A stretch of 48,818 nt of DNA from Candidatus Fermentibacterota bacterium (GTDB lineage Bacteria > Fermentibacterota > Fermentibacteria > Fermentibacterales > JCC-6): contig JAUWSQ010000017.1 in assembly GCA_030609965.1 (NCBI GenBank), positions 1 through 48,818 on the forward strand, in the 5' to 3' direction. Positions 1-7,788 of the stretch are shown one piece after another; the first letter of the stretch is position 1; each line of letters opens with the position of its first letter. Both the position numbers and the translations under genes were made by a program. Below the pieces are notes generated by a model. The model was not told the DNA's origin and did not search any database. It saw only the letters and a list, made by a program, of their open reading frames with translations.

Positions 1-1601
1 ACTCCCCGCCGGAGATATCAGCAATGATCCTGCAGAAAATGAGACAGACCGCTGAGGATTACCTTGGAGAAAAGGTCGAAAAAGCGGTTGTGACCGTTCC
101 AGCGTATTTCAACGACAGCCAGAGGCAGGCCACCAAGGATGCCGGAAAGATCGCCGGCCTGATAGTGGAGAGGATCGTAAATGAACCCACAGCGGCTGCT
201 CTTGCTTATGGACTGGACAAGGAATCCTCCAACAGAACAATAGCTGTGTACGACCTCGGTGGAGGAACCTTCGATATCTCAATACTCGAAATTGGTGATG
301 GTGTCTTTGAGGTCAAGTCAACCAACGGCAACACTCATCTGGGCGGAGACGATTTCGACCATGCCATCATTAACTGGATGGTTGCAGAATTCAAGAAACA
401 GCAGGGAATCGACCTGTCCAAAGACATGATGGCTCTTCAGAGGCTCAAGGAAGCTGCTGAAACTGCCAAGTGCGAGCTTTCAACAACGCAGAGCACCAAC
501 ATCAACCTACCCTTCGTCACGGCCGATTCTGCCGGGGCAAAGCATCTCGATATGACTCTTACAAGATCAAAACTCGAACAGCTGGTTGATGACCTTGTGG
601 ACAAGACCGTAGAGCCCTGCAGAACAGCTCTGAAGGATGCCGGACTGGGCGCGTCCGACATAGACGATGTCATTCTGGTAGGCGGACAGACTCGGATGCC
701 GCTTGTTCAGAAGAAAGTTACCGAGATATTCGGCAAGGAGCCTCACAAGGGTGTCAATCCGGATGAAGTGGTTGCCGTAGGAGCGGCCATCCAGGCTGGA
801 GTACTTTCAGGTGATGTCAAGGATGTACTGCTCCTCGATGTTACTCCGCTTACGCTTGGTATTGAAACCCTCGGTGGAGTTGCCACACACATCATTGAGA
901 AGAACACAACTATTCCTACGAAGAAAAGCCAGATATTCAGCACCGCTGCTGACAATCAGCCTCAGGTTGAGATCATTGTCCTTCAGGGTGAGCGAAAAAT
1001 GGCCGCCGATAACAGAACCGTTGGAAGATTCGTTCTTGACGGAATTCCACCTGCTCCAAGGGGAATGCCGCAGATAGAAGTGTCATTCGATATCGATGCC
1101 AATGGGATTCTCCACGTCGCGGCAAAAGATAAAGCCACCGGTAAGGAACAGAAGATCACAATAGAAGCTTCCAGCGGGCTCTCCGAGGATGAAATCGAGA
1201 AGATGCTGCACGATGCTGAGGCTCATGCCGAGGAAGACGAGAAAAAGAAGCAGATAATTGAGAGGCGTAACCATGCCGACGCTATGGTCTTCGAAATAGA
1301 GAAACAGATGAAGGATTACGGAGATAAGGTAGCTCTGGATGATAGATCGAGGCTTGACTCGGCGGTATCGGATATGAAGAAAGCTCTTGAGGGAGAAGAT
1401 GACGATCTGATAAAGCAGAAATTCGACAGCCTTCAGGAAACATGGAAGCAGTTCGGGGAAGCATTCTACAAGCAGCAGCAGCAGGCTCAGCAGCAGGCGG
1501 CAGACTCAGGTGAACAGCCGGGGGAGGCTGCGGGAACGTCCGATTCCGGCGGAGACGATGCTAACACTGTCGATGCTGACTACGAAGTAGTTGATGACTG
1601 A
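1..1601 (+). CDS. dnaK: Chaperone protein DnaK (Hsp70), 5' end cut by window
   Basis: This is the ATP-driven cytoplasmic chaperone that binds exposed hydrophobic segments and cycles with DnaJ and GrpE. The open frame runs from base 3 without a start codon; the first residues ([10 protein letters not shown]) match an internal DnaK segment about 115 residues into the family, so the N-terminus lies upstream. Visible landmarks are the ATPase motifs [28 protein letters not shown] and DLGGGTFD, then the VGGQTRMP segment, the substrate-binding domain with [11 protein letters not shown], and a C-terminal helical lid. The lid ends in a Q/A-rich linker and an acidic tail ending [10 protein letters not shown], typical of DnaK. 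The TGA stop shares one base with the grpE ATG, so the two are translationally coupled. The first codon in the ATG sense at 24 is internal, not the real start. Confidence 0.97.
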   Translation, partial: SPPEISAMILQKMRQTAEDYLGEKVEKAVVTVPAYFNDSQRQATKDAGKIAGLIVERIVNEPTAAALAYGLDKESSNRTIAVYDLGGGTFDISILEIGDGVFEVKSTNGNTHLGGDDFDHAIINWMVAEFKKQQGIDLSKDMMALQRLKEAAETAKCELSTTQSTNINLPFVTADSAGAKHLDMTLTRSKLEQLVDDLVDKTVEPCRTALKDAGLGASDIDDVILVGGQTRMPLVQKKVTEIFGKEPHKGVNPDEVVAVGAAIQAGVLSGDVKDVLLLDVTPLTLGIETLGGVATHIIEKNTTIPTKKSQIFSTAADNQPQVEIIVLQGERKMAADNRTVGRFVLDGIPPAPRGMPQIEVSFDIDANGILHVAAKDKATGKEQKITIEASSGLSEDEIEKMLHDAEAHAEEDEKKKQIIERRNHADAMVFEIEKQMKDYGDKVALDDRSRLDSAVSDMKKALEGEDDDLIKQKFDSLQETWKQFGEAFYKQQQQAQQQAADSGEQPGEAAGTSDSGGDDANTVDADYEVVDD

Positions 1602-2260
1602 TGGTGGATCCAAGAAGAAGCATGAAAAGAAGGAATGGAACCTCCGCAAGGCGAAAAAATCCCGTTTCGGAACCACAGGAAGATTCGATCGATATGCAGG
1701 AAGTTCCGGAAGCTGAAAACATGACTGAAGAGAAGAAGACAGAAAGCCAGGAACCTTCCGTCGGATTTGAACCCGATCCCGTCAGACTTCAGCTTCAGGA
1801 GAAACTCCTGCGTCTGCAGGCGGAATTCGATAACTACAGGAAACGCCAGGCAAGGGATTTCAGGCGGCTCTGCGAGCAGGGCAAGAAGGACCTGATACAG
1901 GAGCTTCTCGCAGTTCTGGACAATTATCACAGGGCAGAACAGCTCGTAAAAGAAGGGGGCCATTCCGTTGAGGAGATAGCTGACGGCCTTATGAAGACAT
2001 CCGAGCAGCTGGTCAGTATCCTGAAGCAGGAGGGACTTAATGAGCTGGAGGTCGCCCAGGATGATCCATTCGACCCCAATATCCATGAAGCCATGCTCGC
2101 TGAGAGCAAAGAAGGTCTTGATAAGGATACGGTTCTCGAAGTCTTTCAGAAAGGTTACTGTATCGGGCAGGACCTTCTCCGTCCTGCAAGGGTCAAGGTA
2201 GGTAAACCTGTTTTGCCTTCCATGGCCGGAGAACAGTCTGAAGATGAAGGGGGAGAATAG
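1601..2260 (+). CDS. grpE: Nucleotide exchange factor GrpE
   Basis: GrpE dimers release ADP from DnaK and reset the chaperone cycle. The protein has 219 residues. The first ~60 are charged and probably disordered; then comes a long coiled coil whose segment LLRLQAEFDNYRKRQ is the family hallmark, and a C-terminal beta domain containing DPFDPNIHEAM and VLEVFQKGYCIGQDLLRPARVKV. The ATG overlaps the dnaK stop by one base. The order dnaK-grpE-dnaJ supports the call. Nothing resembling a CIRCE element or heat-shock promoter lies inside the window; any such signal would be upstream of dnaK. Confidence 0.96.
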   Translation: MVDPRRSMKRRNGTSARRKNPVSEPQEDSIDMQEVPEAENMTEEKKTESQEPSVGFEPDPVRLQLQEKLLRLQAEFDNYRKRQARDFRRLCEQGKKDLIQELLAVLDNYHRAEQLVKEGGHSVEEIADGLMKTSEQLVSILKQEGLNELEVAQDDPFDPNIHEAMLAESKEGLDKDTVLEVFQKGYCIGQDLLRPARVKVGKPVLPSMAGEQSEDEGGE

Positions 2261-2266
2261 AAGCAA

Positions 2267-3274
2267 GTGAATAAAGACCTCTATTCGGCCCTGGGAGTTG
2301 ATGAGACCTCATCGCAGGAGGAACTGAAGAAGGCTTATCGGAAGCTGGCCAAAAAATATCATCCCGATGCAAATCCCGGGGATAAAAAAGCCGAGGAGCG
2401 CTTCAAGGAGATTTCTGAAGCATACGATATTCTCGGCACCAGAGAGAAGAGAGAAAAGTACGATCAGATCCGAAAGGGCGGCGGAGACTTTTCATGGGAT
2501 GATGCCGGCGGACAGGCCTCCAGTTCCTTCGGCGGCGGTGGTCTGGCGGATATTCTCCGCTCCATGTTTGGTGGCGGCGGGTTCGGCACAGGGGGCGATT
2601 TTGGCCAGAGAAGAGCCGCAAGGCACACCGTTGTCGTATCTGTTCCATTCACAACCGCAGCTCTTGGAGGTACGGTAAGGGCAAACCTTGAAATGCCGAC
2701 TATGTGTCCTGTATGCATGGGAGCAGGCGGCTCCGGCGAGGAAACCTGCAGTCAATGCGGCGGTTCGGGCAGAGTACAGCAGGGTCAGATGGTCATGCCC
2801 TGCCCCGCCTGCTCCGGCGCAGGCAATACCTTTAAAGATATCTGCTCAAGGTGTCATGGAACGGGCTCCGTCATTTCCTCCGAGACAATGGACCTGAACA
2901 TTCCAGCAGGTTCGGATGACGGGTCGGTGCTCCGTCTTGCAACACCTTCGCGGAAGACAGTAATGGTTAAGCTCAGGGTTAACCCTGATAAATTTTTCAG
3001 GAGAGATGGCAGAAATGTTCACTGTACAGTGAAAATTACCGCTCCCCAGGCAGTTCTTGGAACAAAACTGAAGATACGCACGCTGGACAGTAAGATCGTT
3101 CTGAAGATTCATCCCGGAACCCAGCCGGGAACGGTTCTGAGAATTTCCGGAAAGGGAGTTCCGTACAGAGGAGCGAAAGGTGACCAGCTGGTTCATGTGG
3201 AAGTCTCGCTGCCTACCTCTTTATCAGAGGAGGAAAAGATTAACTGGGAGAAGCTCTCAGGTCAAAAAGCTTGA
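2267..3274 (+). CDS. dnaJ: Chaperone protein DnaJ (Hsp40, class I)
   Basis: DnaJ delivers clients to DnaK and stimulates its ATPase. The J domain (about residues 3-70) carries the HPD tripeptide in KKYHPDAN. A Gly/Phe-rich linker follows (about 75-115). The zinc-binding region has all four repeats: [24 protein letters not shown] and [10 protein letters not shown]-terminal substrate-binding domain ends near [11 protein letters not shown]. At 335 residues it is a little shorter than the usual 370-380, mostly at the C-terminus. Translation starts at GTG, six bases after the grpE stop, with a purine-rich AGGGGGAG stretch just upstream. Confidence 0.95.
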   Translation: MNKDLYSALGVDETSSQEELKKAYRKLAKKYHPDANPGDKKAEERFKEISEAYDILGTREKREKYDQIRKGGGDFSWDDAGGQASSSFGGGGLADILRSMFGGGGFGTGGDFGQRRAARHTVVVSVPFTTAALGGTVRANLEMPTMCPVCMGAGGSGEETCSQCGGSGRVQQGQMVMPCPACSGAGNTFKDICSRCHGTGSVISSETMDLNIPAGSDDGSVLRLATPSRKTVMVKLRVNPDKFFRRDGRNVHCTVKITAPQAVLGTKLKIRTLDSKIVLKIHPGTQPGTVLRISGKGVPYRGAKGDQLVHVEVSLPTSLSEEEKINWEKLSGQKA

Positions 3275-3345
3275 CTTAGCTTCTGGTGAGTGTTATTCCC
3301 GGTGGTACGATTCAGCATACTTGAAAATATAATAAGGAGATCTCT

Positions 3346-3522
3346 TTGAACTACACCTATCTTGCGCTGTTGATCCCGGGCTTTCTGCTTGCAGTGACAG
3401 GATTCGTAATGCTGGGGAAGAAACTTCATCCGGTGATTACCGGTTTTGTATTCCTGATAGGAATAGCCGCTCTTATCCTTGGTATTCTTCTGACTTGCGT
3501 TCCGGATTTCTTCTCCGGTTAG
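3346..3522 (+). CDS. Small two-helix membrane protein, 58 aa, unknown function
   Basis: A short open frame begins at TTG 3346, six bases after a good Shine-Dalgarno AAGGAG (3334-3339), and ends at TAG 3520-3522. The product is almost entirely hydrophobic. One membrane segment runs from about residue 3 to 20 (YLALLIPGFLLAVTGFVML). A short basic turn (GKKLHP) follows, then a second segment (about 26-50) and the tail CVPDFFSG. The strong ribosome binding site and clean helix-turn-helix topology argue that it is real, although it is too short for most ORF callers. It lies 71 bases after dnaJ on the same strand and converges with the TPR gene. I do not recognise a family. Confidence 0.6.
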   Translation: MNYTYLALLIPGFLLAVTGFVMLGKKLHPVITGFVFLIGIAALILGILLTCVPDFFSG

Positions 3523-3533
3523 AAACTTACCCG

Positions 3534-4505
3534 TTATTCCAGCAGTCCGAGTTTCTGGAAGTTTTCGACAAACTCTACTACCAGTTTATTATCGGGGAAA
3601 ATATTGAAGGCTTCTTCAGCAACAGATGCGGCCTCTTCCAGGGAATTATCCTGCACAAGCTGGCGTATTCTCGAAATGTATTCATCGCCCGAACCGGGTT
3701 CTGCCTCTCTAAAATCACTGACTTCTGATGTTGAGGAAGAAATTCCAGGCATGCTTTCAAGTTCCGAAAGCAGTTCATCAAGGCCTGCTGTATCAGGTCT
3801 CATGCTGAAAGCCTGACGTGCCAGACTGATAGCCCTTGTAGTTTCCCCTAACCCGAGCCTCTTTCCGGCAATCTGGATAAGGTTGGCCGATTTGATCCTG
3901 ATTTTGAGAAGATTGATCCTCGATGTGACCTCGGGATTATCCGGATCCAATTTTCTGGCTTTCTTCAGATAGGCGATGGCCTTCTGCTGATTACCATTAT
4001 CGAATTCTCTGTCTGATGCTTCAAACAGTTTAGTGAGTTGATCCTCGGAAGGCATTGATGTTGTCCTTTCCTGGTTATTCTTCATAGCTTTCGTCTCGGG
4101 TTCTGGTTTCTTATCGGTCTGTTCTTCTATTATCCAGGACTCCTCCAGAACTTCTACCGGTTCCTCCTCGGCCTTTTCTTCTACTATCCAGGCCTCATCC
4201 AGATCTTCCACAAGTTGCTCTTCAGCCTGTTCTTCTGATGTCCAGGTCTCCTCCAGAACTTCCACCGGTTCCGGCTCAGCCTGTTCTGCTGCGGGCATCT
4301 CCGGAGTTACCAGTGGCTGATCTTCAGATTCCGTGATCAGTTTTTTCCTGCCGATAGCCTGTATCAGTTGAACAAGAACCCCGTTGTTATCGTCAACAGT
4401 GACAGCTTTTCTCATATACTCAAGGGCTTCTTCCCTCTTGCCCTGGAGGAGATTTTTCTTAGCTTTTCTGACAAGGCTGGCGATAACCTTCACGTTCTTA
4501 TTCAA
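3534..4505 (-). CDS. Tetratricopeptide-repeat protein with acidic tandem repeats
   Basis: The 323-residue protein has three parts. A basic N-terminal helix pair (about 1-55, KAKKNLLQGKREEALEYMRKAV) looks like a TPR. An acidic low-complexity region (about 58-145) holds three 18-residue repeats. A C-terminal half (about 155-320) contains TPR-like helices such as NGNQQKAIAYLKKARKLDPDNPEV and SLEEAASVAEEAFNIFPDNKLVVEF. No signal peptide is visible, so it is probably cytoplasmic and may act as a protein-protein adaptor. Translation starts at TTG 4505, preceded by GGAGG five to six bases away, which decides the start. It converges with the small membrane gene and diverges from the carboxyltransferase gene. 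Function is not assigned. Confidence 0.8.
   Translation of the reverse strand: MNKNVKVIASLVRKAKKNLLQGKREEALEYMRKAVTVDDNNGVLVQLIQAIGRKKLITESEDQPLVTPEMPAAEQAEPEPVEVLEETWTSEEQAEEQLVEDLDEAWIVEEKAEEEPVEVLEESWIIEEQTDKKPEPETKAMKNNQERTTSMPSEDQLTKLFEASDREFDNGNQQKAIAYLKKARKLDPDNPEVTSRINLLKIRIKSANLIQIAGKRLGLGETTRAISLARQAFSMRPDTAGLDELLSELESMPGISSSTSEVSDFREAEPGSGDEYISRIRQLVQDNSLEEAASVAEEAFNIFPDNKLVVEFVENFQKLGLLE
4125..4286 (-). repeat. Three in-frame 54-bp repeats (18-residue acidic units)
   Basis: Within the TPR protein, residues 74-91, 92-109 and 110-127 are three consecutive 18-residue units of the pattern E(Q/K)AExxxVExL(E/D)Ex W xxE, each with one tryptophan at the same place. At DNA level each unit is 54 bases, so length variation by slippage would stay in frame. 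Confidence 0.8.
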
Positions 4506-4586
4506 TAATACCTCCGTGGATTGGCTAAAAGATAATACAACTTCAGCCCACTTGGAACCATGGCACTATATCCAGAAGGATTACCG

Positions 4587-4603
4587 TTCACAAGTGTTGT
4601 AAA
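4587..4603. promoter_or_regulatory. Imperfect palindrome, possible operator
   Basis: TTCACAA-GTG-TTGTAAA is a 7-3-7 inverted repeat with one mismatch. It lies between the divergent TPR and carboxyltransferase genes. It resembles a dimeric regulator site in form only; no regulator can be named. Confidence 0.3.
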
Positions 4604-4623
4604 CAAAAGCTCCGTCCCTGTTG

Positions 4624-4673
4624 AAGTTGCGTAAGAAAGTGTGCTTTCTTAGTGTTGAGCATTCGGGCAACTT
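4624..4673 (+). promoter_or_regulatory. Nested hairpins in the leader of the carboxyltransferase gene
   Basis: A perfect 8-bp stem TAAGAAAG (4632-4639) / CTTTCTTA (4644-4651) closes a TGTG tetraloop. It sits inside an outer 7-bp stem AAGTTGC (4624-4630) / GCAACTT (4667-4673). No U-tract follows, so it does not look like an intrinsic terminator. It ends 25 bases before the ATG at 4699 and 12 bases before the AGGGAG ribosome binding site. It could be a structured 5' leader or a protein-binding site. Confidence 0.45.
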
Positions 4674-4698
4674 ACTATAGATAACAGGGAGATGATAG

Positions 4699-6429
4699 AT
4701 GCCGTTTTCTGTAAAGCGTTTGCTTGGTTTTGAAGGACACAGTACCCGGATGGTACCCCGTGGCTGTGGCAGGATCGAGTTCATTGATGTTACCCTGAGG
4801 GATGGGCAGCAGTCACTGCTGGCAACAAGGATGTCCGGTGAACAGATTCTACGGCTCATGCCTCTGATACTTGATACCGGTATGAAAACCATGGAAGTCT
4901 GGGGGGGAGCTACGCTGGACAGCGCCATGAGGTATCTTGATGAAGATCCTTTTGAGAGACTCGGATGGATGGCTGAAAAAGCCGCATCATACGGATGCAG
5001 GCTGAGGGCACTTTCCAGAGGGCAGAATCTGTTCGGGTACGATCCGTATCCCGATGATATAGTCAAGGATTTCAACAGTGAAGCTGTCCGGTCCGGAGTA
5101 GGCATCATGAGAATATTCGATGCGCTCAACTACATACCCAATTTCAAAGCTGCCCTTGAGGGCACAACTGAGGCCGGTGGGCTTTTTGACGGTGCCATAT
5201 GCTACACCACCGGGGACCCCTACGATATTGATCATTTTGTCGGTAAGGCACTCGAGCTGCAGGAACTTGGCGCGGATATGATTACGGACAAGGATATGGC
5301 CGGTCTGAAGGAGCCTTCCGTTACATGGCAGTATTACACCGCACTTAAGCAGAAACTGAATGTGCCTGTGGTCAGCCATACTCATTGTACACCGGGTTTC
5401 GGCCATATTTCGGCGGTTATTGCCATGCTTGCAGGTGTAGAATATATTGACGTATGTTTCCTTCCGCTTGCCGGGGGAGCCTCCCATCCTTCGGTTGAGC
5501 TGCTCTCCATCTTTGCAGAATCGCTTGGCCTGGAGACCGGTCTGGATCTCTCACCCGGCAGGATCGAACCCCTGCACACTGAATTGAGAAAAGTTATTGG
5601 TGAAGTGGAGCAGGAATTCTCCCTTTCTACTCATAAAACCACCTGGCCCGGTAGAGATACTCTTGCACCAATGGCGGAAGAAGTTCTTCTATGCCTGTCT
5701 GAAGGAAGAACAGAAGACGCTATCGGTATCGTACACGAGATGGAAGATCTGTGCGGATTTCCACCGCCCAACAAGGAAGTATGGAAAGCTCAGATTCCGG
5801 GTGGGATGTACAGCAATTTTACAGCCCAGCTTGCGAAAGACGGTAAATCAGATTCTCTTTCCGCAGCTCTGAGTGCGGTGCAGTCAGTTCGAAAAAAGGC
5901 CGGCTGGTGTCCCCTTGTCACCCCTACATCTCAGATAGTAGGAGTAAAAGCCTACCTTATGGCTCTTGGAAAGAGTGTGAATCCGGTGCAGTACGAAAAC
6001 CTGATTGCAGGATATTACGGAGAAACACCCTTTCCAGTCGATGAAGATTACAGGGAGAAGATATGCGGCTTCAGGGATGAGAGGCGATACGACCCCTCGG
6101 ACTTCGGCAGGGAGATACCTCTGCTGGAAGGAACAGACCTCCCTCTGGCAGAAACACACCGGGATAAGCTTCTCTATTACCTTTTCCCCGACAGTTCCGG
6201 CAAAGCCTTTCTGGAGAAGAGAAGGCGGAAGGAACGGGCTCTGATTGTTCGGGAAAGAGAGGAAAACGGAAAAATACTGCAGGAGGAGGCGATCATAATC
6301 CGTTATGCGGATAAAATGGATTTACTGTCAGAAGAGCTCTCTGATGCTCTGGAAGAAGCAGGGAGCGACTTCGATAAGGACAATCTCGAAGAGATCGCCG
6401 ATCTTGCTGAAGAGGATGAGGACGAGTAA
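4699..6429 (+). CDS. Biotin-dependent carboxyltransferase subunit (PycB / OadA / transcarboxylase 5S type)
   Basis: The TIM-barrel carboxyltransferase moves CO2 between carboxybiotin and an oxo-acid (pyruvate/oxaloacetate). Family motifs are DVTLRDGQQSLLATR (about residue 30), MEVWGGATLDSAMRYL, RGQNLFGY and RIFDALN. Further motifs are the barrel lysine segment TDKDMAGL and the metal-binding HTH in VSHTHCTPG. The conserved PycB C-terminal extension starts near FPPPNKEVWKAQIPGGMYSNF. At 576 residues it lacks the C-terminal biotinyl domain (no AMKM), so biotin must sit on a separate carrier not found in this window. With methylmalonyl-CoA mutase at 20662 it fits a succinate-propionate type route, but pyruvate carboxylase, oxaloacetate decarboxylase and transcarboxylase cannot be separated here. 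DGQQ replaces the common DAHQ. ATG follows AGGGAG by seven bases. Confidence 0.85.
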   Translation: MPFSVKRLLGFEGHSTRMVPRGCGRIEFIDVTLRDGQQSLLATRMSGEQILRLMPLILDTGMKTMEVWGGATLDSAMRYLDEDPFERLGWMAEKAASYGCRLRALSRGQNLFGYDPYPDDIVKDFNSEAVRSGVGIMRIFDALNYIPNFKAALEGTTEAGGLFDGAICYTTGDPYDIDHFVGKALELQELGADMITDKDMAGLKEPSVTWQYYTALKQKLNVPVVSHTHCTPGFGHISAVIAMLAGVEYIDVCFLPLAGGASHPSVELLSIFAESLGLETGLDLSPGRIEPLHTELRKVIGEVEQEFSLSTHKTTWPGRDTLAPMAEEVLLCLSEGRTEDAIGIVHEMEDLCGFPPPNKEVWKAQIPGGMYSNFTAQLAKDGKSDSLSAALSAVQSVRKKAGWCPLVTPTSQIVGVKAYLMALGKSVNPVQYENLIAGYYGETPFPVDEDYREKICGFRDERRYDPSDFGREIPLLEGTDLPLAETHRDKLLYYLFPDSSGKAFLEKRRRKERALIVREREENGKILQEEAIIIRYADKMDLLSEELSDALEEAGSDFDKDNLEEIADLAEEDEDE

Positions 6430-6448
6430 GATTCATCTCCACCAGATA

Positions 6449-6476
6449 TTGACTTAAACAGAATTTATCGTATCAT
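6449..6476 (+). promoter_or_regulatory. Sigma-70-like promoter of metK
   Basis: TTGACT (6449-6454) and TATCAT (6471-6476) are separated by 16 bases. The predicted transcription start, about seven bases on, falls at 6482-6484, exactly where the riboswitch P1 stem begins. Confidence 0.65.
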
Positions 6477-6482
6477 TACTTC

Positions 6483-6536
6483 TGTGGAATGATTTGGGGA
6501 ATATTGCAACCACAATAAAAAAAGTGCTAAAAAGCC
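6483..6536 (+). ncRNA. SAM-II-like riboswitch (SAM-II/SAM-V class) upstream of metK
   Basis: The leader folds as the SAM-II H-type pseudoknot. P1 is TGTGG (6483-6487) with CCACA (6510-6514). Its loop carries TGATTT (6490-6495) and ATTGCAA (6503-6509), both conserved in SAM-II. An A-rich linker leads to the signature GCTAAAAAG (6526-6534). The pseudoknot would pair GG within 6496-6499 with CC at 6535-6536. The SAM-II sequences I know have CC with GG here, so the pairing is kept with swapped bases. Its position at the transcription start and just before S-adenosylmethionine synthetase matches the expected feedback on SAM. A terminator-like hairpin follows, suggesting transcriptional control. 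The match is to the family as remembered; SAM-V shares the same core and is the main alternative. Confidence 0.85.
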
Positions 6537-6550
6537 GATAGCTCACCCTC

Positions 6551-6577
6551 AAGCCGCCGGCAGGCGGTTTTCTTTTT
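6551..6577 (+). terminator. Intrinsic terminator, likely riboswitch expression platform
   Basis: CCGCC (6554-6558) pairs with GGCGG (6563-6567) around a GGCA loop. The stem extends with AAG against the first Ts, and the T-rich tract TTTTCTTTTT (6568-6577) follows. It lies between the riboswitch and metK. In addition GCCGA (6534-6538), which overlaps the pseudoknot strand, is complementary to TCGGC (6577-6581), giving a possible competing pairing. Confidence 0.65.
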
Positions 6578-6608
6578 CGGCAACAGAATGGACGAGGTTT
6601 ATCTTATC

Positions 6609-7766
6609 ATGGGTAGTATGTTTACAAGTGAATCCGTTTCCGATGGGCACCCCGACAAGATCTGTGATCAGATCTCAGATGCTGTCCTCGACGCACATCT
6701 TAAAGATGATCCGGATGCTCACGTTGCCTGCGAAACTCTTGTAACAACCAATTTCTGCCTTCTTGCCGGAGAAGTGAAAAGCCACTCCAATGTGGATTAT
6801 GAAAAGGTTGCAAGGGATACGATCCGCTTGATCGGGTACGATATCCCGGATCTTGGGTTCCATTTCAACGAGAATACGTACAGAATCAGAATACACTCCC
6901 AATCACCTGATATCGATCATGGTGTGATTGACAACGAGGGTGCGGGAGACCAGGGATTGATGTTCGGTTTCGCCTGCAAAGAAACTGAAGTCCTTATGCC
7001 CTATCCCGTGCAGCTGGCGCACAGGCTTTTAGAGCAGTTAAGGGAATCACGCAGATCGGGAGAAATCCCATGGGCGAGACCCGATGCGAAGAGCCAGGTT
7101 ACCGTTGAATACGAAGGGCATACACCCGTTTCTATCGACGAGATCCTGCTATCCGTTCATCATGCACCCGATGTTGAAACGGGAGAGATGAAAGACGATA
7201 TACTGAAAAAGGTCGTCACACCGGTTTTGCAGAGATGCATGCCGATTCTGAAATGGAACGGCAAGCTTCTCTTCAATCCATCCGGCAGATTTGCGATCGG
7301 CGGCCCTCACGGAGACGCCGGGCTTACCGGAAGAAAGATCATTGTTGATACATATGGCGGTTCAGGCAGGCACGGCGGGGGAGCGTTCTCGGGTAAGGAC
7401 GCAACAAAAGTAGATCGCTCTGCTGCATATATGGCACGGCACATCGCGAAAAACATTGTCAAGGCAGACATCGCGAACAGATGTGAAATCCAGCTTGCAT
7501 ACGCAATAGGCAGACCTGAACCGGTTTCCGTAATGGTAGAGACCTTCGGAACTGGAAAAATCAGCAACGGTGGTTCCATTGAGAAGGCGATCAGGGATTT
7601 ATTCCCCCTTCGTCCCTACAGGATTATTGAGTATCTTGGGCTGAAGAAACCTATTTTCTCAAGCACATCTTCCTTCGGGCATTTCGGCAGGGAACCCGAA
7701 GATGGCGGATTCTTTTCCTGGGAGAAAACCGACAGGGCCGAGGAACTGGCGTCAAGACTTCTGTAA
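6609..7766 (+). CDS. metK: S-adenosylmethionine synthetase
   Basis: MetK makes S-adenosylmethionine from methionine and ATP, the methyl donor sensed by the upstream riboswitch. Motifs include FTSESVSDGHPDKICDQISDAVLDA at the N-terminus, the hexapeptide-region GAGDQGLMFGFA, and the P-loop-like GGGAFSGKDATKVDRSAAY; the length of about 385 residues is normal. Three in-frame ATGs are possible: 6588, 6609 and 6618. 6588 has no ribosome binding site and would add a non-homologous extension. 6609 has GAGG at 6594-6597 and places the conserved N-terminus three residues in, so it is preferred. No complementary damage to active-site residues is seen. Confidence 0.95.
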   Translation: MGSMFTSESVSDGHPDKICDQISDAVLDAHLKDDPDAHVACETLVTTNFCLLAGEVKSHSNVDYEKVARDTIRLIGYDIPDLGFHFNENTYRIRIHSQSPDIDHGVIDNEGAGDQGLMFGFACKETEVLMPYPVQLAHRLLEQLRESRRSGEIPWARPDAKSQVTVEYEGHTPVSIDEILLSVHHAPDVETGEMKDDILKKVVTPVLQRCMPILKWNGKLLFNPSGRFAIGGPHGDAGLTGRKIIVDTYGGSGRHGGGAFSGKDATKVDRSAAYMARHIAKNIVKADIANRCEIQLAYAIGRPEPVSVMVETFGTGKISNGGSIEKAIRDLFPLRPYRIIEYLGLKKPIFSSTSSFGHFGREPEDGGFFSWEKTDRAEELASRLL

Positions 7767-7788
7767 AACCTGTAGACGGGAGGCACAG

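Noticed and set aside
1580..2266. Long minus-strand frame of 228 codons
   Set aside because: It lies entirely opposite grpE, shows no recognisable domain, and the plus strand holds a conserved gene with correct motifs.
4632..4651. Intrinsic terminator before the carboxyltransferase gene
   Set aside because: The hairpin is AT-rich and has no following U-tract, and no plus-strand gene ends upstream.
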